Positions 6,355-8,188 of a stretch of 8,188 nucleotides of DNA are shown one piece after another; positions within the stretch are counted from its first letter, which is position 1, and every line of letters begins with the position of its first letter. Source of the DNA: an uncultured Clostridia bacterium. Its GTDB lineage: Bacteria > Bacillota > Clostridia > Oscillospirales > Acutalibacteraceae. The translations under genes were made by a program, and so were the position numbers. Location: positions 1-8,188 of the forward strand of contig CANQSG010000088.1 of assembly GCA_947626485.1 (NCBI GenBank), given 5' to 3'. A model generated the notes under the pieces. The model had not been told where the DNA came from and searched no databases. It was given only the letters and a program-made list of their open reading frames with translations.

Positions 6355-6819
6355 TCAGTTCCAGACGCCACGCAGCATCGCTTCGTTTTCGGCGGCGGCG
6401 GGGGCTTCGGGTTCGGCGCGCAGCGAGCCGAGGGCGCTTTGCGCCGCTCGTTGTCGGCTTGCGCGGGCTTCTTCGACGCGGCGGCTTTGCGCGTATCGGT
6501 AGCGCAGCAGGCTGTCGAAGAGGTGCCGCCCCATTTCGGCGGCGTCGCGCAGCACCGCGTCGGGCAGCGCGTCGACCCCGTCGACCTCGGGACATTCCGC
6601 CTGCAATTCGAGAAATTCCCGCGCCAGTCGCCCTTCGAGGCTCTCGCGCTCTGCCGGGGGTTCCGGTTCGGGCGGTTTCGGCGGTTCGGGCGATTCCGGC
6701 GCGGCTTCCGCTTCTGCCGGTTCGACGGCTTCTGCCGGTTCCGGCGCCGGTTGCGCTGCGGGTTCCTCCGGCGGCGTTTCGGGTGCATCCGGGGTTTCGA
6801 TTTCGGACACTTCCTGCAT
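6355..6819 (-). CDS. Probable capsid scaffolding protein (acidic, Pro/Glu-rich N-terminus, helical C-terminus)
   Basis: A 154-residue protein. The start at 6819 (MQEVSEIETP) is set by AGGAGG 7 bases upstream, which itself follows the TAA of the previous gene. Residues 1-60 are almost entirely Pro, Glu and Ala, with repeats such as EPAEA and PEPP, so they are probably disordered. Residues about 61-130 look helical: REFLELQAECPEVDGVDALP, then a Leu/Arg-rich stretch with RYRYAQSRR and a run of Arg/Ala/Gln. The C-terminus is a short Ala-rich linker and EAMLRGVWN. A 'FLELQ..(F/C)PE......LP..VL' pattern followed by a basic helix is, from memory, typical of small scaffold-like proteins just upstream of Firmicute capsid genes. 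Position and composition support an internal scaffold that guides capsid assembly and is then lost. No protease motif is visible. The coding call is firm; the function rests on context. Confidence 0.65.
   Translation of the reverse strand: MQEVSEIETPDAPETPPEEPAAQPAPEPAEAVEPAEAEAAPESPEPPKPPEPEPPAERESLEGRLAREFLELQAECPEVDGVDALPDAVLRDAAEMGRHLFDSLLRYRYAQSRRVEEARASRQRAAQSALGSLRAEPEAPAAAENEAMLRGVWN
6710..6741 (-). repeat. 14-bp direct repeat, period 18, inside the scaffold-like gene
   Basis: The plus-strand 14-mer GCTTCTGCCGGTTC occurs at 6710-6723 and again at 6728-6741. In the coding frame it encodes the repeated EPAEA motif of the disordered N-terminal region. The surrounding 6655-6780 is generally repetitive (GGTTCGGGCG and GGTTTCGGCG variants), as expected for a Pro/Glu/Ala-rich linker. 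It keeps the frame (18 bases = 6 codons) and probably allows length change by slippage. Confidence 0.75.
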
Positions 6820-6826
6820 TGTTTCA

Positions 6827-6832
6827 CCTCCT
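6827..6832 (-). promoter_or_regulatory. Shine-Dalgarno AGGAGG for the scaffold-like gene
   Basis: The minus strand reads TAA-AGGAGG-TGAAACA-ATG. The stop of the 64-aa gene abuts the ribosome binding site, and the spacing to the ATG at 6819 is 7 bases. This fixes the start against the longer frame open from 6966. Confidence 0.88.
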
Positions 6833-7027
6833 TTACTGCGGCGTTCCGTCGTAACGGAACAGGTTCTCGAGTTCGGTCTGCAGCCGCTTTGCGCGCGCCG
6901 CTTCTTCCGCTGCGCCGTCGGCGTTCCGCTTTTGTTCGCGCGTTGAAGCGCGGCGTCCGGCTTCATAACAAGCGAACGCGAGCGCGCAAACGACGGCGAG
7001 CAGCAGACCTGCGATCAGAGATTCCAT
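6833..7027 (-). CDS. Small single-pass membrane protein of the head operon, function unknown
   Basis: A 64-residue protein. The start at 7027 (MESLIAGLLL) is chosen because a perfect AGGAGG lies 9 bases upstream; the same frame is open further upstream, but that part lies inside the terminase gene and looks like noise. Residues 4-20 form one hydrophobic segment (LIAGLLLAVVCALAFAC), predicted to be a membrane anchor. A charged helical tail rich in Lys/Arg/Glu follows, ending in ELENLFRYDGTPQ. From memory, small proteins with an N-terminal membrane segment and a C-terminal tyrosine-aspartate-glycine-threonine motif are common beside terminase or portal genes in Firmicute phages, with no assigned role. 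It overlaps the terminase stop by 13 bases, and its own TAA runs directly into the Shine-Dalgarno of the next gene. It could be an assembly or membrane-tethering factor. A holin is less likely, given the single segment and the location, but is not excluded. Confidence 0.8.
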   Translation of the reverse strand: MESLIAGLLLAVVCALAFACYEAGRRASTREQKRNADGAAEEAARAKRLQTELENLFRYDGTPQ

Positions 7028-8188
7028 GCTTTCCACCCTCCTGTCAAGTCCTCGGGCAGAACGATCTGCCCGGCGTCCCATCCGAGCGGCCGCTTTTCGC
7101 GCGCGGGCGGGGCGGGTCGGAACCCGGCGACGTCCTCGAACGCGTAGCGCAGCGCATCCATCAGGTGATTGTTTTTGTCCTCCGGCTGATTGGTCGACCG
7201 GCCGTCTGCGCCCTTTTTCCAACAATACGCCGAAAGCTCGGCGGCGGTGTGGCGGCAGCGCGGATGCACGATCAGCCGATATTCCTGAATGGCGGCAATG
7301 CCGCTCAAGATGTAGGTTCCGCCGCCCGCCTTATGGCAGGGCGTGACGCGGTGCAGACCCCGCGCAACGAGGTCGGCGTTGTCCTTGGGGTTGGCGCTGT
7401 CGGCGCGAATGCGCTCTTTCGAATACCCCTTTTCCCGGATGCGAGCCGCGATCTCGCTGTTGAGCAGGTGGGTCTCGTAAAATTCATCGTAGAGGTACGC
7501 CACCCGGTCGACCTTGTTCACGGCGGCGGCGATAAAGGCCGTCGGGTCGTTGCTGTAACCGTAATCGAGGCCGAACACATGGCGGTATTTCCAGCGCTCG
7601 TCGGCCTCACCCTCGGGCGTTTCGACAAAGCCGATGCGGGCGGGGTCGAAGTCCTGCACGCTCCAGTTTTCGAACACCAGCCCCTCGCTGACGCCCCACT
7701 CTCCCAGCCCGGCGACGGCGTACTGCCGCGGGCTCTGCTTTTGCAGCCGCGCAAAAACGGCGCGGTCGGTCTCGTCGAGGAATTCGTTGCAGTGATAGGT
7801 CGTCGTGTAGGTGTGCACGGCGGGGTCGGGGCGGTCGAAAAAGCGGGCTTTGAGCCAGTGGGTCTCGCGCCAGGGGTTGAAGGTCAGCGTCGTCTGCTTG
7901 AAAAGCGGCGGCTCGACCGTGCCGCGCGGCACCGAGAGGTCGAGGGTGTCGAAATCCGCCTGCGACGCGATCTCATAGGCCTCCTCGACCCAGACCCAGC
8001 AGAGGCAGCCCCGCTCCACCGTCGTCGAGGCGAGCTTCAGCACGTCGTCGAAGCCGCGGAAGAGGATTTTCTGCCCCGTCGGCAGGTAGGTCATTTCGAG
8101 CGGGCTGACCGTCGCGCGCCAGAGGTGGGAGACGCCGAGCCGCGCCTGCGCCCATTTCAGCTGCGCGAAGGTCGACTGGCGGTTGGTC
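7015..8188 (-). CDS. terL: Phage terminase large subunit, PBSX/Terminase_3 type (5' partial)
   Basis: This is the ATPase-nuclease motor that packages DNA into the prohead through the portal and cuts the concatemer. The reading frame stays open to the window edge, giving 390 residues from 8187; the N-terminus with Walker A lies outside, so the internal ATG at 8094 is not the start. Visible signatures are RQSTFAQLKW near the left edge, PTGQKILFRGFDD at window residues 36-48, and a Walker B-like segment LCWVWVEEA at about 62-70 ending in the catalytic Glu pair. TLTFNPW follows at about 100-106, in the region of the usual coupling motif. The RNase H-like nuclease shows its three acidic positions: GLDYGY (Asp about 208), RADSANP (Asp about 263) and NHLMDALRYA (Asp about 344). 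This pattern is characteristic of the PBSX-family terminases of Firmicute phages. The stop overlaps the next gene by 13 bases, which suggests coupled translation. The small subunit is presumably upstream, outside the window. Confidence 0.97.
   Translation of the reverse strand, partial: TNRQSTFAQLKWAQARLGVSHLWRATVSPLEMTYLPTGQKILFRGFDDVLKLASTTVERGCLCWVWVEEAYEIASQADFDTLDLSVPRGTVEPPLFKQTTLTFNPWRETHWLKARFFDRPDPAVHTYTTTYHCNEFLDETDRAVFARLQKQSPRQYAVAGLGEWGVSEGLVFENWSVQDFDPARIGFVETPEGEADERWKYRHVFGLDYGYSNDPTAFIAAAVNKVDRVAYLYDEFYETHLLNSEIAARIREKGYSKERIRADSANPKDNADLVARGLHRVTPCHKAGGGTYILSGIAAIQEYRLIVHPRCRHTAAELSAYCWKKGADGRSTNQPEDKNNHLMDALRYAFEDVAGFRPAPPAREKRPLGWDAGQIVLPEDLTGGWKAWNL
7037..7042 (-). promoter_or_regulatory. 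Shine-Dalgarno AGGAGG for the 64-aa protein
   Basis: The minus-strand sequence AGGAGG stands 9 bases before the ATG at 7027. It lies inside the 3' end of the terminase coding region and decides the start of the small membrane protein against the longer open frame that begins near 7225. Confidence 0.85.

Noticed and set aside
6102..6827. 241-residue Arg/Pro/Ser-rich frame on the minus strand across the scaffold and capsid start
   Set aside because: It is a frame shadow of the two real genes, crosses the capsid leader, and its highly basic repetitive sequence only mirrors the GC-rich Pro/Glu codons.
6833..7225. 130-residue version of the small membrane protein
   Set aside because: The first 66 residues lie inside the terminase gene, are Arg-rich noise, and lack the AGGAGG that precedes the ATG at 7027.
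7015..8094. Terminase starting at the ATG at 8094
   Set aside because: The frame continues upstream to the window edge with conserved terminase residues (RQSTFAQLKW, SPLE), so this ATG is internal and the gene is truncated only by the window.
1..8188. Defence system, CRISPR, tRNA, insertion sequence or diversity-generating retroelement
   Set aside because: No regularly spaced repeats, tRNA cloverleaf, transposase, reverse transcriptase or template/variable repeat pair could be seen; all the DNA is explained by virion genes.

Overview
The window is one continuous block of phage (or prophage) virion-assembly genes, all on the minus strand, so transcription runs from position 8188 down to position 1. 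The DNA is visibly GC-rich. Genes are packed almost end to end, and most have strong AGGAGG-type ribosome binding sites. That translation style, together with a terminase of the PBSX/Terminase_3 type, suggests a phage of a GC-rich Gram-positive host, most likely a Clostridia/Oscillospiraceae-type Firmicute. The host assignment is an inference. No integrase, repressor, tRNA or host gene is present to confirm it or to separate phage from prophage.

Layout in transcription order: (1) 8188-7015, large terminase subunit, 5' end cut by the window; (2) 7027-6833, a 64-residue single-pass membrane protein; (3) 6819-6355, an acidic Pro/Glu-rich helical protein, probably the capsid scaffold; (4) 6306-5392, major capsid protein; (5) 5323-3536, portal protein; (6) 3539-3165, a 124-residue probable head-tail adaptor; (7) 3177-940, a 745-residue tail hub/nozzle-like protein; (8) 938-432, a 168-residue coiled-coil protein; (9) 400-1, the N-terminal 133 residues of a BppU-like tail/receptor-binding-apparatus protein that runs off the window.

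Together these genes would build and fill the head (terminase, scaffold, capsid, portal), close it (adaptor, nozzle) and supply the first tail appendage. No major tail tube protein, tape measure, tail assembly chaperone or sheath lies between the portal and the appendage gene. The nozzle-like protein follows the adaptor directly. This points to a short-tailed (podovirus-like) particle, although the terminase and the appendage are of types common in long-tailed Firmicute phages. The order scaffold - capsid - portal is also unusual, because the portal normally precedes the scaffold and capsid.

There is no gene-free stretch above 70 bases. The two largest gaps lie on either side of the capsid gene. 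The capsid leader is AT-rich with an exposed Shine-Dalgarno, while the capsid-portal gap holds a strong 12-bp GC hairpin directly before the portal ribosome binding site. This may help set the high capsid to low portal ratio. I saw no CRISPR, IS element, tRNA, diversity-generating retroelement or defence gene.
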